Of a stretch of 44,557 bases of DNA, positions 1 to 9,148 are shown one piece after another (the stretch's first letter is position 1; the number at the start of each line of letters is the position of its first letter). The DNA comes from Stentor coeruleus (taxonomy: Eukaryota > Ciliophora > Heterotrichea > Heterotrichida > Stentoridae). The position numbers and the translations under genes are program-made. The DNA lies in contig MPUH01000583.1 in the NCBI GenBank assembly GCA_001970955.1, positions 1-44,557 of the forward strand, written 5' to 3'. A model generated the notes under the pieces. That model had not been told where the DNA came from and made no database searches. It saw only the letters and a list, made by a program, of their open reading frames with translations.

Positions 1-542
1 AAGAAGAAGTTCGTCTTAAGTCGGAAGTTTATTTTAATTAGACTTAGTTAAAGGGTTTAAACTTTAGAATTTGTATTATACATTTTTAATTCACATGAAC
101 TATAATTTTTGGTATTATTCAGTAATTATATTAATTATGGTACTCAAACGCTAAATTTTTCATTAATTTATATATTTTTTTAACTTACAATATAGTAAAA
201 ACTAGACAGTTCTGCTATTTAGAATCTTAAACAAATATATTTTATTAACTACTAAACTTATAATTCCCTCATGATTATCTAACCTAAAATCACAGTATAA
301 AAAATATTCACATCATAATATTCCCTCGATAAAAAGATTTCTATCAGAAAAAACATGAAACCAACATTTCCTATCATCATTTTCTAAATTAATCATATAT
401 TATCTTATTCACTCAAAACATAATAAATAACATTATCAACATTTTTCAAGTATCCAACCACATATATCTATTCATAAAAATCTTTAATTTCTTGCATAAT
501 CAATCCGAAATCTACTAATCTTCCCCATTTATAATAAAAACT
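1..542. other. Left-edge spacer and upstream region of the AMPK alpha gene
   Basis: The first 50 or so bases are richer in GC than what follows. Two forward frames stay open to a stop at 37-39 (TAG) or 49-51 (TAA), so the 3' tail of a truncated gene is possible but cannot be proven. From about 240 to 542 the plus strand is rich in A, C and T and nearly lacks G, the same composition seen upstream of the other plus-strand genes here. No other feature seen. Confidence 0.4.
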
Positions 543-1958
543 ATGCTTAATCTGGGAAATTATCGGATAATCCGTCCTCTAGGCGGGGGGACATTTGGTA
601 AAGTTAAACGTAATCCCTAATTAGTTGCCGAGCACAAAATAACTTCATCTCTTGTAGCAATAAAAATTCTAAGCAAAAGAGAAATCCAAGAAAGAAATCT
701 CCTTAGAAAAGTCAGACGCGAAATCCATGTTCTCGAGAACTTTCATCATCCTAATATTATAAAACTCTATGAAGTTATTGATTCTTCAACAAACCTTCTT
801 CTAGTAATGGAATTTCTACCTGGAGGTGAGCTTTATAACGTAATTGAACGAAATGGGAAACTTTCAGAAGAAAAAGCAAGATATTACTTTCAACAAATCT
901 TAGCAGGTTTAGAATATGTACATCAACAAGGATATACACATAGGGATTTAAAACCAGAAAATATTCTTTTAGACAAAGATGGGAATATAAAAATTGGGGA
1001 TTTTGGACTTAGTAACATTTTACCACCTGGTGAGTTTTTAAAAACATCATGTGGATCACCTAATTATGCTGCTCCTGAAGTTATAAGTGGAAGTAAATAT
1101 TGTGGTAGTGAAGTTGATGTTTGGAGTTTGGGTGTTGTGCTTTTTTCTCTTGTTGCTGGGCATTTACCTTTTGATGAAAGTGCAATTCCAACACTTTTTG
1201 CTAAGATTAAGTCTGCAAGATATGACATTCCTTATTTCTTTTCGGAAAACCTTAAAGACTTGATTCGTAGGATTTTTACTATTGACCCTATTGCTAGGAT
1301 TACTTGTAATCAGATATGGAAGCATCCATGGAATAATATAGGAATACCTTATACAATTCCATGCTCAAGGATGATGAAAGAACTATACAGAAAGGAAATA
1401 AATATAAAAGCTTTGAGAGATACTCTTTCCTACCCAGAATTCACAAATATTAATATAGAAAAAGATATCTTGGATGTCCTTTTTAACAAAACACCTGATA
1501 ATTATGGTATCAAACCTATCTATAAAATCTTTGTCGATATCGGCCTAGCTGTAAAAAGAAAAGAAATCAATCATTTTCCTATAAAAAAAAGCATTTTCAG
1601 ATCCTTTGACTATGGAAATCTTATCCTTGAAGGGACGACAAAAGCATCATCATCAATGGAAATCGACTCAGATTCACAAATTCCAAACAATTGGGTTTTT
1701 GGCTTTAGATGCGCATTGCAAGCTTATTTTTTTACTGTAAAACTTTTAGAAGGGTTTACAAAAGCTGGACTAAGGTGGAAGAGACTTTCATCTTTCCGTT
1801 TGAGTGCGAAAAACCAAAAGACTAAACTGGAAGTAAATATTTTCAAGTTTGAAGATGCGCTTGTTGTGGATTGTATGGTTATAAAAGGTAGACCTATGGA
1901 TGTTCTAGACATACTGCATGCAGTTTATGTTTATATTTATAAGAATATGCATTATTGA
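543..1958 (+). CDS. AMP-activated protein kinase catalytic (alpha / SNF1) subunit, with one 15-nt intron
   Basis: Ser/Thr kinase of the AMPK/SNF1 energy-sensing family. The gene starts at ATG 543; removing the intron at 610-624 joins the exons in frame into a protein of about 466 residues. Visible motifs are the glycine loop GGGTFGKV (residues 14-21), VAIK with the ATP-binding Lys36, HRDLKPEN (128-135), DFG (148-150), and the activation loop LKTSCGSPNYAAPE with the upstream-kinase target Thr at 163. The last 90 or so residues (from WVFGF) resemble the AMPK alpha C-terminal domain that holds the beta and gamma subunits, which separates it from other CAMK-group kinases. Without the intron the model would start at ATG 807 and lose the glycine loop and catalytic Lys. 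It converges with the next gene, 156 nt away. All catalytic residues are present, so it should be active. Confidence 0.93.
610..624 (+). other. 15-nt spliceosomal intron in the AMPK alpha gene
   Basis: The sequence is GTAATCCCTAATTAG, with GT and AG ends. It contains in-frame stops, and its removal joins codon 23 (C|TT, Leu) so that the conserved run GKVKLAEHK...VAIK reads through. Introns of 15-16 nt are known from Stentor and relatives. Confidence 0.93.
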
Positions 1959-2114
1959 ATTTTTTTTAATAAGTTTAGTATGATAAGAGTAAGTTTTTTT
2001 TATAAACATCAGTGGGTGTTAAAGTTTAAAAAAAAAAAATTACTTATGAGATTATGGAGCAAGAAAAAAATTTTGATAGGCTTATGATGACTTAGTTTAT
2101 AAAGTGCAAATTTC

Positions 2115-4271
2115 CTAATTATTTTTAAATGACCTATTTCTTGAATGGGGATCACCAACACTGGATCTGTTAATAGAGTTTCCGATACTAGGACTTGTAT
2201 ATTTTTCTACTGCAGGTGGTGCAGCTTTAATCATTTTATCAATATAACCATGAATTCCCTGATCAAGTGATAGCCTCTTCACCGAATAAAAACCATACCT
2301 TTTCGGTTGCTGTAAATTATTCCTCTGAGTCAATGAGCTTCTAGGCGATAATTCATTAAACGAAACAGGTGTTGCCTGTGATTTTCTATACCCTTTTGGA
2401 CTAATAACCATTGCCATAAGTAGTCTTCTAAACCCTTCAAATACATTTTTAACAAGATTTTTACTATAAATCCTCTCTAAAGCATAAATCACTTTAACCT
2501 TTCCAAAAAACTTATTTTTTATCATCCCAAAAATATCTTTGCATAATAATTTCTTATATCTTGCATATATTATTTGCAGTAAAGCATACATTTTTGTAGC
2601 TCTTTTAATAGAATATTTTCTATACAAAGAACTGATACGGTCAACATACATTTTCCAGTCTTTGAAAAAATGATGTTTAAGTTTTAAAATGTTATCCTCT
2701 TGTTTTTTCTGCAAAAGTCCTTCGAGTTGGTAGAATTTTACCTTCCACTTCATATTTCTATCTTTTTTAGTGCTTATAAAAGATTTAATGCTTTGTAAAG
2801 CATGATTTTTATGCTGCTTGTGTTGGTTTTCGAGTATTGAATGAATGATGTTGGCTGATTTGTGGGTTCGGTATATAGAAATACTGGTTTTAAACTTGGA
2901 AAAAGCATTTTTTAAGGGTTTTTGATGGAATTTTGTGTACTTTTTTTCTAGAAAAAGGAAGAGTTTCGTTAAATAAGGTACAACTAATTGAGGAATGTAA
3001 ATATATGAGTTGTTTTTTATAAGGATTTTCTGGTTTTCTGATGATGTTTGAGTTTTGTATTGAGGAGATTGACTTTCACCTTCGTATTTTGGACTGAAAA
3101 TACAGATTTTATAAGTCCCACTGAGCTTGGTCTGAACTTTTATAGGGTCAAAAGCTGTACGCAAAGCTTTTAAAACTAAACTTTCAAGTTTATCAGTTCC
3201 AAGACAGATACTCAAACTTATAAGCTGGGGTTTTATAGATGTCAATGTTTTTACAGCTTTTCTGGTTGTGTTTTTTATTAAGGAATCAAGTCTACAAATC
3301 CCAAGTTTCCTTTTTAAATCATTTTCTCGATAATTATTGTTGATTATTGATTTAAAATATCTTCTCATATACAAATTCTTCAGTTTTTCAAGTTTTTTAT
3401 TCCCCAAATCATCACGAAGTTCTTGGATTTTGTATTTATTGCTGATTATTCTCATAAAAGGTCTGCGCATATGCACTCTTTGCACTTTTTCTAAAGATTT
3501 CAACCCTAAAGTCAGCTGCGGAAGAGAGTTTTCAGTTGCAATTCGTATCAATGATACAAAATATTTATGTGTATTTTTCTGAAAAAGCCTTTTCAATATT
3601 TCTGTCCCAGTAGACGATTGAAAACCTCTTAAAACATGAGAAGATCCTATAATTGGCTTGAGGTATTTGGACAATACTGAATTTTCAATATGTTTAATTG
3701 TTTGAATAAAAATACGTCGATGAAGTTTTATTATTGACACATAATGATGCCATTCATGAATAAGACTTCGTTTTTTCTTTTCTTCTTTGAGTTTTATATA
3801 ATAATAAGCTTTTGAATGTTTGATTTGGTTCTTTAGTAAAGCGGTAAAAGACTCAAATATAAGTTTTGAGTTAATTCTTTTAATAATTCTCCCAACTGTA
3901 TTTAGAGCTTTTTCTTGTTTTATACTCTCTAAATCATTACCTCCACTTGCTTGTTTTCGCCTTTGTGCCTGTCTCCTGTTTTGTTGTTTTTCTAATATTT
4001 TCATTCCACCAAGGATTTTACTTGATCTTTTAGCTAAAAAGCTCCATTTGGCCATTTTGAAAGACATTCGTTTCTTATGAAGTTTCTCAGCAATCTTGAA
4101 TATCAAAGATCCGGTAAAGACCTTGGAATTTATTATAATGCACATTTTATGTAGAAGCTTTAGGTTTAAAAATGCATTTAACAGGGAAACAGCATTGAGA
4201 TGGGCTTTTGGAATTGGATCAGGTTGGTTTGTAGGGATGCTTTTGAACTTTGAGATAGTTACTTGATCCAT
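2115..4271 (-). CDS. Large basic protein with an array of exact 34-residue repeats, function unknown
   Basis: A protein of 718 residues, rich in Lys, Arg, Ile and Leu, with no family I recognise. Residues 221-377 hold five repeats at a strict 34-residue spacing (starting at 221, 255, 289, 323 and 357). Each follows the plan LG-x2-[KR]-L-[ED]-x-L, then about six residues, then a basic residue and [FL]-x2-[IL]. A weaker sixth copy may start at 187. The pattern lacks the Trp/Gly/Tyr/Ala signature of TPRs. C-terminal helices such as LKHHFFKDWKMYV and LVKNVFEGFRRLL loosely recall the Sfi1 (centrin-binding) motif, but this is speculation. The tail is Ser-rich and probably disordered. It is divergent to the SH3 gene, 626 nt apart. 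The start is the ATG at 4271; the stop is TAG. Confidence 0.85.
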   Translation of the reverse strand: MDQVTISKFKSIPTNQPDPIPKAHLNAVSLLNAFLNLKLLHKMCIIINSKVFTGSLIFKIAEKLHKKRMSFKMAKWSFLAKRSSKILGGMKILEKQQNRRQAQRRKQASGGNDLESIKQEKALNTVGRIIKRINSKLIFESFTALLKNQIKHSKAYYYIKLKEEKKKRSLIHEWHHYVSIIKLHRRIFIQTIKHIENSVLSKYLKPIIGSSHVLRGFQSSTGTEILKRLFQKNTHKYFVSLIRIATENSLPQLTLGLKSLEKVQRVHMRRPFMRIISNKYKIQELRDDLGNKKLEKLKNLYMRRYFKSIINNNYRENDLKRKLGICRLDSLIKNTTRKAVKTLTSIKPQLISLSICLGTDKLESLVLKALRTAFDPIKVQTKLSGTYKICIFSPKYEGESQSPQYKTQTSSENQKILIKNNSYIYIPQLVVPYLTKLFLFLEKKYTKFHQKPLKNAFSKFKTSISIYRTHKSANIIHSILENQHKQHKNHALQSIKSFISTKKDRNMKWKVKFYQLEGLLQKKQEDNILKLKHHFFKDWKMYVDRISSLYRKYSIKRATKMYALLQIIYARYKKLLCKDIFGMIKNKFFGKVKVIYALERIYSKNLVKNVFEGFRRLLMAMVISPKGYRKSQATPVSFNELSPRSSLTQRNNLQQPKRYGFYSVKRLSLDQGIHGYIDKMIKAAPPAVEKYTSPSIGNSINRSSVGDPHSRNRSFKNN

Positions 4272-4897
4272 TTTTAAGAGAGATTATATAAATATGATTT
4301 GTCTTGTATGATTTGACAAATTTTGATTAGATGTTGGACTGGTTTAAGTTGAAGATTTTTGTGGGAAAATGATAGGAAATTTGGATAAAGGATGAGGATT
4401 TAAGTTTTAACTTGCTTCGTTTAAAGAGTTGGATTTTTTTTTATTAGATAGTTTTTTGGTGTTAGATTGAAAAGAAAGGTTTATATATATTTGAGATTTT
4501 TAGAAGATAATAAATATGTATAGGGAGTTATTATAAGAAATTTGGCTTTGTAAAATATTTATACTTAAAAGATAGGGTTTTTAAGGGTTTAAATCGAATT
4601 TGTTTTTAAGGTTGGGAAATTGTTAGGAAGTTATTTAAAAGGCATGCTTATGATAAAAATTATTGTTTGTTTTTCAGATTGATTTATTTCACTTTTTGCT
4701 GCTAAATTTTATTGATATATAAAATTAGACTATCATATATAATCATAATTTTTTATGTACAAATATATCTTTTTTCTTGTATTTTCATTCCTAAAAGACT
4801 ATATAAATTAGAGACCTAATCAAATTTCCTCTAATAAATTCCAAAAAATCAACATAATCTTCATCACTATCTTAATTTATCTTGCTAATTAATAAAA
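4272..4897. promoter_or_regulatory. Divergent intergenic region between the 34-residue-repeat gene and the SH3 gene
   Basis: No coding signal seen on either strand. Composition flips in the middle: the left part (about 4272-4640) is rich in G and T on the plus strand and poor in C, while the right part (about 4740-4897) is rich in A, C and T and poor in G. Each half therefore lacks G on the sense strand of the gene it precedes, as expected for two back-to-back upstream regions. Confidence 0.5.
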
Positions 4898-5668
4898 ATG
4901 TCATCATCTCCAATACCAAAAAAAGGTAGTTTTTCAAAAACCAATTCTGGTTCAAACATCCACCGTAGGGCCACATCATTTAAAATGCTAAAGCCAAACT
5001 ACGCAAGACCATTTGAAACCCTAACACCCAATACAGAAGAAAACTCAAAATCCCAGTCCCCAGAAAAGGTCATCAAAACTCTTCAAGAAGAACTTAAAAA
5101 ATCCAACGAAAAAAATCTGTATTTAAAGCAAAAAATCCACTTACTCAAAGAGAAAATCTCATATCTAACCTCAATAGAATCATCTAAACCTCTAAAAGAC
5201 ATACCAAATATTCAGTCTGAATGCCTAAAACTTATAGACAGTCTTTTCGTAAGTATTGAAAAACTATGCAATTCAGCTAATAAAAACAGTTTAGATGAGG
5301 ATTTCGAATTGCGACTTATAGAAAGTTTGCAGGTTTTTCAAAAAAACACAGACATAAACACAAGTTTTTACATGAAACAAATTCTTAATTTGCGACACAG
5401 TTTCTGCAATGACCTTATTTCTCCAGCAGATTCTATAAAAAACGATAGTCCTGTTATTAAAAAGAACAATAGAAGTGTATCTACTATTATTGCTTCTACA
5501 ATAAAAATATATGCAGTTGCCCTTAAAGATAGTCCGAATAATGGGAATTGTTTAAGTTTCCGTAAAGGAGAGATTATAGAAATTGCGTATATGAAAAATG
5601 GGCTTTGTGAAGGGAGGATTGGGGATAGGAAAGGAGTGTTTTCAGCTGAGTTAGTAAAAATTGTATGA
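4898..5668 (+). CDS. Coiled-coil protein with a C-terminal SH3 domain
   Basis: A protein of 256 residues. The first 55 residues are basic, Ser-rich and probably disordered; residues about 57-97 form a Lys/Glu coiled coil. The last 50 or so residues match an SH3 domain: YAVALKD at the start in place of ALYDY, then LSFRKGEIIEI (the LSF-x2-GD-x-I element), then an acidic/glycine stretch EGRIGDRKGVFSAELVKI that fits the W-x2-G....G-x-F-P-x2-YV end. The usual ligand-binding Trp is replaced here (GLCEGR) and the Pro of FP is Ser, so binding to PxxP peptides may be altered. It is probably an adaptor; partners are unknown. The start ATG follows a G-poor leader. Confidence 0.8.
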   Translation: MSSSPIPKKGSFSKTNSGSNIHRRATSFKMLKPNYARPFETLTPNTEENSKSQSPEKVIKTLQEELKKSNEKNLYLKQKIHLLKEKISYLTSIESSKPLKDIPNIQSECLKLIDSLFVSIEKLCNSANKNSLDEDFELRLIESLQVFQKNTDINTSFYMKQILNLRHSFCNDLISPADSIKNDSPVIKKNNRSVSTIIASTIKIYAVALKDSPNNGNCLSFRKGEIIEIAYMKNGLCEGRIGDRKGVFSAELVKIV

Positions 5669-5902
5669 TTGTTATATGAGATATAATTAAAAGTTCAATT
5701 TAAGATGTAAAGTTTTATAGTTTTTAGAGAATGTAGTTAATAGATTATGTAAAATTAGGATTTTATAATAGGGGACTATAATAAATCGGCAAAGGGACGC
5801 AAGTTTTAAGTTTTCTCCACATATTTAGTTAAACTTGAATTATTTATAAAATAAAATAAANGCAAGTTTTAAGTTTTCTCCACATATTTAGTTAAACTTG
5901 AA
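5669..5902. other. Spacer with an assembly duplication
   Basis: The 3' flank of the SH3 gene. It carries the first 62-nt copy of the duplication around the N at 5861. No gene seen on either strand apart from the pseudogene that begins just to the right. Confidence 0.4.
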
Positions 5903-5923
5903 TTATTTATAAAATAAAATAAA
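5799..5923. repeat. 62-nt direct duplication flanking a single N (5861), probable assembly artefact
   Basis: 5799-5860 and 5862-5923 are identical over 62 nt and are separated only by the N. One of eleven such cases in this window. The right copy overlaps the 3' end of the centrin pseudogene. Confidence 0.9.
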
Positions 5924-6238
5924 CTTTTTCGTAACCTTTAAGAACTTTTCTTGATTGATATCATTATCTCCATCCCTATCTACCTCTTTAATCATCTGTA
6001 TAAGTTAGTCATCAGTCATATTATCTCCAATTTTATCGTTATACTTCTCAAGTTTTTAAACGATATCTTCCTAGTATTATCATTATTAAAAAGACTAAAA
6101 GCTTTAAGAATCTCTTTCAGCAATTTTGGCGGCTATTATTTTCTTTAAATTCATATATTCTATTGTCTTAGTTTCATTTTTATCCATTTGGGTAGTGATG
6201 AGATTTAAAAATTTTAGCTTGATTTGGATAAGATTTTT
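5903..6238 (-). pseudogene. Decayed centrin gene fragment (EF-hands 2-4)
   Basis: Reading the minus strand in three segments gives a clear centrin-like match. First comes a degenerate second EF-hand beginning QMDKNETKTIEYMNL, then AAKIAERDS, the conserved linker of centrins (AAKMAERDS-type). After a frame change near 6104-6109 it continues as KEILKAFSLFNNDNTRKISF (third EF-hand). A second frame change near 6027-6030 is followed by GDNMTDD, an in-frame TAA at 6005-6007 where centrins have Glu, then the fourth EF-hand IKEVDRDGDNDINQEKFLKV and a short tail. TAA is a true stop elsewhere in this window, so the copy cannot encode a normal protein. The first EF-hand and N-terminus are not found upstream. 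Centrins build basal bodies and contractile fibres, and ciliates carry many copies; this looks like a dead paralogue. Confidence 0.85.
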
Positions 6239-6607
6239 GAATATAATAAGAAATTAAAGGGTTTTTTTGATTCTTTATAATATGGATTTGGATATTTATA
6301 AATCTAAGATTTCGAAATGATAAGGATTTTTAATATTGCAGATTGGAATTTAATGATTGCAGATTGGAATTTAATGAAAAACTAGGGGCATTTAGACTAA
6401 AAAAGCTTTATACTTTTACCCTAAAAGAAACACCTTTATAATATATACTTATTAAAACTTAATCAACTCATCCTTTTTATTAATAAAATAACACCGTCTT
6501 TAGCTTTTAAAGTCCCAAAATTCTCCCTAACAGAAATCCAAAAATTCATATTATTTAATCTACCTTACACAATTTTATAACAGATCATTTTGATATTACC
6601 TAACCCA
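6239..6607. other. Spacer between the centrin remnant and the small myristoylated protein gene
   Basis: I searched both strands here for the missing first EF-hand of the centrin remnant and did not find it. The only structure seen is the 21-nt tandem duplication. From about 6400 the plus strand is rich in A, C and T. Confidence 0.35.
6335..6376. repeat. Perfect 21-nt tandem duplication
   Basis: 6335-6355 and 6356-6376 are identical, head to tail, with the unit attgcagattggaatttaat plus g. No N lies between the copies, so unlike the other duplications here it may be real DNA. It lies in non-coding DNA upstream of the centrin remnant. Confidence 0.85.
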
Positions 6608-6877
6608 TTAAGTACACCTTACACCTTTCAAAAGAAAGGGGGAACTTTTCAAATCCTCATGACTATCTTCAAGTATCGTATTCAATTTAGAAGTTTGATA
6701 ACGGTATTTAGCAAGCTTGCAATGGACTTCATCTGTAAGAGTATTTTGATGAATTGACCCAGTTGCGGTATAAGAAGTATATCGACTATGGCAGGGTGTG
6801 CTATATTTTGTTTCCTGATTTTCAGAATTAAGAAGCTCTTCAAGTCGTGTGTCTACGACTTCACAACAATTACCCAT
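6608..6877 (-). CDS. Small protein with an N-myristoylation/palmitoylation signal, function unknown
   Basis: A protein of 89 residues starting MGNCCEVVD. Gly2 with a small residue at position 6 fits N-myristoyltransferase substrates only partly (Val6 instead of Ser/Thr), but MGNCC with two adjacent Cys is the classic dual-acylation arrangement, so membrane anchoring is likely. The rest is polar, with several Thr and Ser, a probable short helix RLEELLNSEN, and no known domain. The ATG at 6875-6877 and codon use fit the neighbours. A short gene without homology support is always less certain; the acylation signal is the main argument that it is real. Confidence 0.6.
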   Translation of the reverse strand: MGNCCEVVDTRLEELLNSENQETKYSTPCHSRYTSYTATGSIHQNTLTDEVHCKLAKYRYQTSKLNTILEDSHEDLKSSPFLLKGVRCT

Positions 6878-7403
6878 TTTTATTTACTTATATTCCTAAA
6901 TGAAATTCAAAATAAAACCGGGGAAGAGATTTTAAGATTTTTAGCATGTCTTGGATAAATTGAAAATTACTTTGAGGATATTTGAAAATAAATAATTATT
7001 GATAGGAAATACTTGGGTTTTATAGGATAAGTTATGGATGTATTTTGAAATATTGGAAAATTAAAGATTTTGAACTTTTTTATAGAAAGATAGGTGAAAA
7101 TTGATAGATGAATATTTGAAAAAGGTAGGATATGAGAATTTAGTATGTAAATGTTGAGAGATTTTTATTATTGATTTTTTTTCTAAGGCTTATTGATTAA
7201 TATGTTGTTTGTATTTGTGACTTATTATGTTTAGATGTTGTTATATTAAGAGGATTAAAAAAATAAGGAAATTTCTGCTCATAATTTTCCTCCAACTTTC
7301 ATAGTAAATACTATTCTTATTAAAATCATAATAAAAACTACATTTAGCATGCACAATATGCAAAACATTATCTATAAAAGAGTCTTAATTTAAGTGATTT
7401 ACA
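6878..7403. other. Spacer upstream of the small myristoylated protein gene
   Basis: The left two-thirds are rich in G, A and T and poor in C on the plus strand, which makes them G-poor on the sense strand of the minus-strand gene they precede. The last 130 or so nt, the 3' flank of the eIF4G-like gene, are C-richer. I see no coding or RNA gene. Confidence 0.4.
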
Positions 7404-8990
7404 TCAATTCATGCGTTTTTTCTTCTGAAGTTCAATTTCAAACTCTTGATGGATTTCTTGTACAGTCTTAACTTCTTCCTTAAAGTTTTTTTTCCACTTG
7501 TTAATTCTCTCATCAACAAGATCCATGATTTTGAATTTGATTTTCGTACTCAAAGCATCCTTTTTCATAATTTCTTCCAACATTTTGAAAATGCGATCAG
7601 TCTCTTTAACTAATTTCGATCTTTCAAAGCTCAGCCCACCTGTAGATAAAAGTATGCATGCACCTTCAAGATTGCTTTCATCTTGACTACTTTTTGTTAT
7701 TAACTCATCAACACAGCTTAATATAACCTTTGAAGTTATCAATTCTACCTTAAACAGTTCACCAATAAACCTCACATTTCCTAAAGTTTTCTTTTTGGCC
7801 AAAGATTTTTTCTGTTCCATTTCTTCTTCAGATAACCCTGTAAAATCTTCACAAGGGGCCTGAGTAAAACTTTTTTCACATCTTTCCAACAATTCATACT
7901 TAAACAAATTTTTCCTAACATACCCAGGTTCTGTAGCTAATTCAGGGAAACTATAACTATCAAATTTTTCCTTTAAAAACTTACACAAACTAGCATACAT
8001 TTGTGTATACTTAACCTCAGACCATGCTTTTTCAAATATACACTGTACCAAAAATATCAAACAATTTACGTTTTCCTTACCAATCTCAAGCAACTGTTCT
8101 TTAAGTTTATCAATATTTGTTGGTGACAATTTATTAAGAGTAATTTTGATTTTCCTTTTTATTTTCTCATGTTCTTCTTTAGTTCCAGTAAGTTTAGTTT
8201 TATACGCTTTAGCTTTAGCTATAATTTTCTCTTCTTCTTCAGTTTTTGGTTTCCTCCACACAAGCGAGCTGACAATTTCAGCATTTTCGCTTTCCCGCCA
8301 ATCTTGTTGTAAATTTTTATGGCTATCCTTTGTTTTTCCACGTTTACTCCGATAAGTTATTATAGCCCTAGTCCCAAAGGTTTTAATATTTTCAAGGACT
8401 TTATCAAAGTTCTGAGATGTTCTGATTTCTTTATATGCTTCCATTATGTCTTCATATGAATAAACATTTTTTGCATTGACTATTATTGGCTCATCAATTA
8501 ATATCAAGTCGAAGTCTTCTTCAATTAAGTTTCTATTGTTTACAATAAAAATCGGCTCATCGTATTTCTCATCTGGCAATTTTTCAGGGATAAACTCAGG
8601 GATTTTTTCTGGTACTTTTTCTTGGATTTTTGTGGGGAGGAATGATAGTTCAAAGATTGGTGCATCAGAATTCAGATTTGCTTTTGGAGGAGGTCCTGGG
8701 GTGAAATCTGTTGCTAGGGCGTTTAAGCTTTTAATGCTTGGAGAAGGTTTGAATTCTGCAGCAGAAGAAGGTTTGAAATCTATTGAAGAGGATGGCTTAA
8801 ATTCGGTAGCAGAGAATGGCTTGAATTCTACAGCAGAAGAAGGCTTGAATTCGGTTGAAGAGAAAGGTTTGAATTCTGCGGCAGAGGACTGAAGTGAAAG
8901 CTTGGAGTATGGGGCAAGAGGAGGTTCTTGGTTAAGGTAGAATTTTGGTCTGTACCCTGACCCATCAGAGTAGTTGCCTCTGTAATTCAT
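7404..8990 (-). CDS. eIF4G-like protein with MIF4G domain and N-terminal FKP repeats
   Basis: A protein of 528 residues. The N-terminus has six copies of an 8-residue unit [ED]FKP[SF]xxx (residues 39-86), then a Pro/Glu-rich stretch. From about residue 235 the sequence fits the MIF4G HEAT-repeat domain of translation factor eIF4G: KIKITLNKLSPTNIDKLKEQ matches the signature first helix pair (LNKLTPEKFDKL in animals), followed by the ...VQCIFEKAWSEVKYTQMYA... and LGNVRFIGELFKVELIT elements. MIF4G binds eIF4A and RNA. I see no clear eIF4E-binding motif (YxxxxL-phi), so it may be an eIF4E-independent or ciliate-specific form. It is much shorter than animal eIF4G (no MA3 or W2 domains). It shares a 158-nt divergent upstream region with the CFAP97-like gene. 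Confidence 0.85.
   Translation of the reverse strand: MNYRGNYSDGSGYRPKFYLNQEPPLAPYSKLSLQSSAAEFKPFSSTEFKPSSAVEFKPFSATEFKPSSSIDFKPSSAAEFKPSPSIKSLNALATDFTPGPPPKANLNSDAPIFELSFLPTKIQEKVPEKIPEFIPEKLPDEKYDEPIFIVNNRNLIEEDFDLILIDEPIIVNAKNVYSYEDIMEAYKEIRTSQNFDKVLENIKTFGTRAIITYRSKRGKTKDSHKNLQQDWRESENAEIVSSLVWRKPKTEEEEKIIAKAKAYKTKLTGTKEEHEKIKRKIKITLNKLSPTNIDKLKEQLLEIGKENVNCLIFLVQCIFEKAWSEVKYTQMYASLCKFLKEKFDSYSFPELATEPGYVRKNLFKYELLERCEKSFTQAPCEDFTGLSEEEMEQKKSLAKKKTLGNVRFIGELFKVELITSKVILSCVDELITKSSQDESNLEGACILLSTGGLSFERSKLVKETDRIFKMLEEIMKKDALSTKIKFKIMDLVDERINKWKKNFKEEVKTVQEIHQEFEIELQKKKRMN
8733..8876 (-). repeat. Six tandem 24-nt repeats encoding [ED]FKP[SF]xxx
   Basis: Within the eIF4G-like gene the tetrapeptide EFKP (DFKP in one unit) recurs exactly every 8 residues, at 39, 47, 55, 63, 71 and 79. 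The DNA units differ at several positions, so this is an older in-gene expansion and not an assembly duplicate. Confidence 0.9.
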
Positions 8991-9148
8991 TTATATTAGA
9001 TTAACTAGTAAAATTTTTAATCTAATTCCAATTTCATCAAAAACACATCGGTTTACCTAAATCTATCTCCCAAAGCACAATCCTCTAATCCAAGGTCTCA
9101 AACTTCCTAATCCTAAAAATAATCTCTCACTTAGTTGATTAATAAAAT

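Noticed and set aside
5951..6148. 65-codon plus-strand open frame
   Set aside because: It lies antisense to the centrin remnant, whose minus-strand translation explains why the strand stays open.
6608..6640. Possible 16-nt intron (GTACTTAATGGGTTAG) extending the small myristoylated protein
   Set aside because: Splicing would add only about ten AT-biased codons with no conserved feature, and the segment does not match the GTAAT start of the two proven introns.
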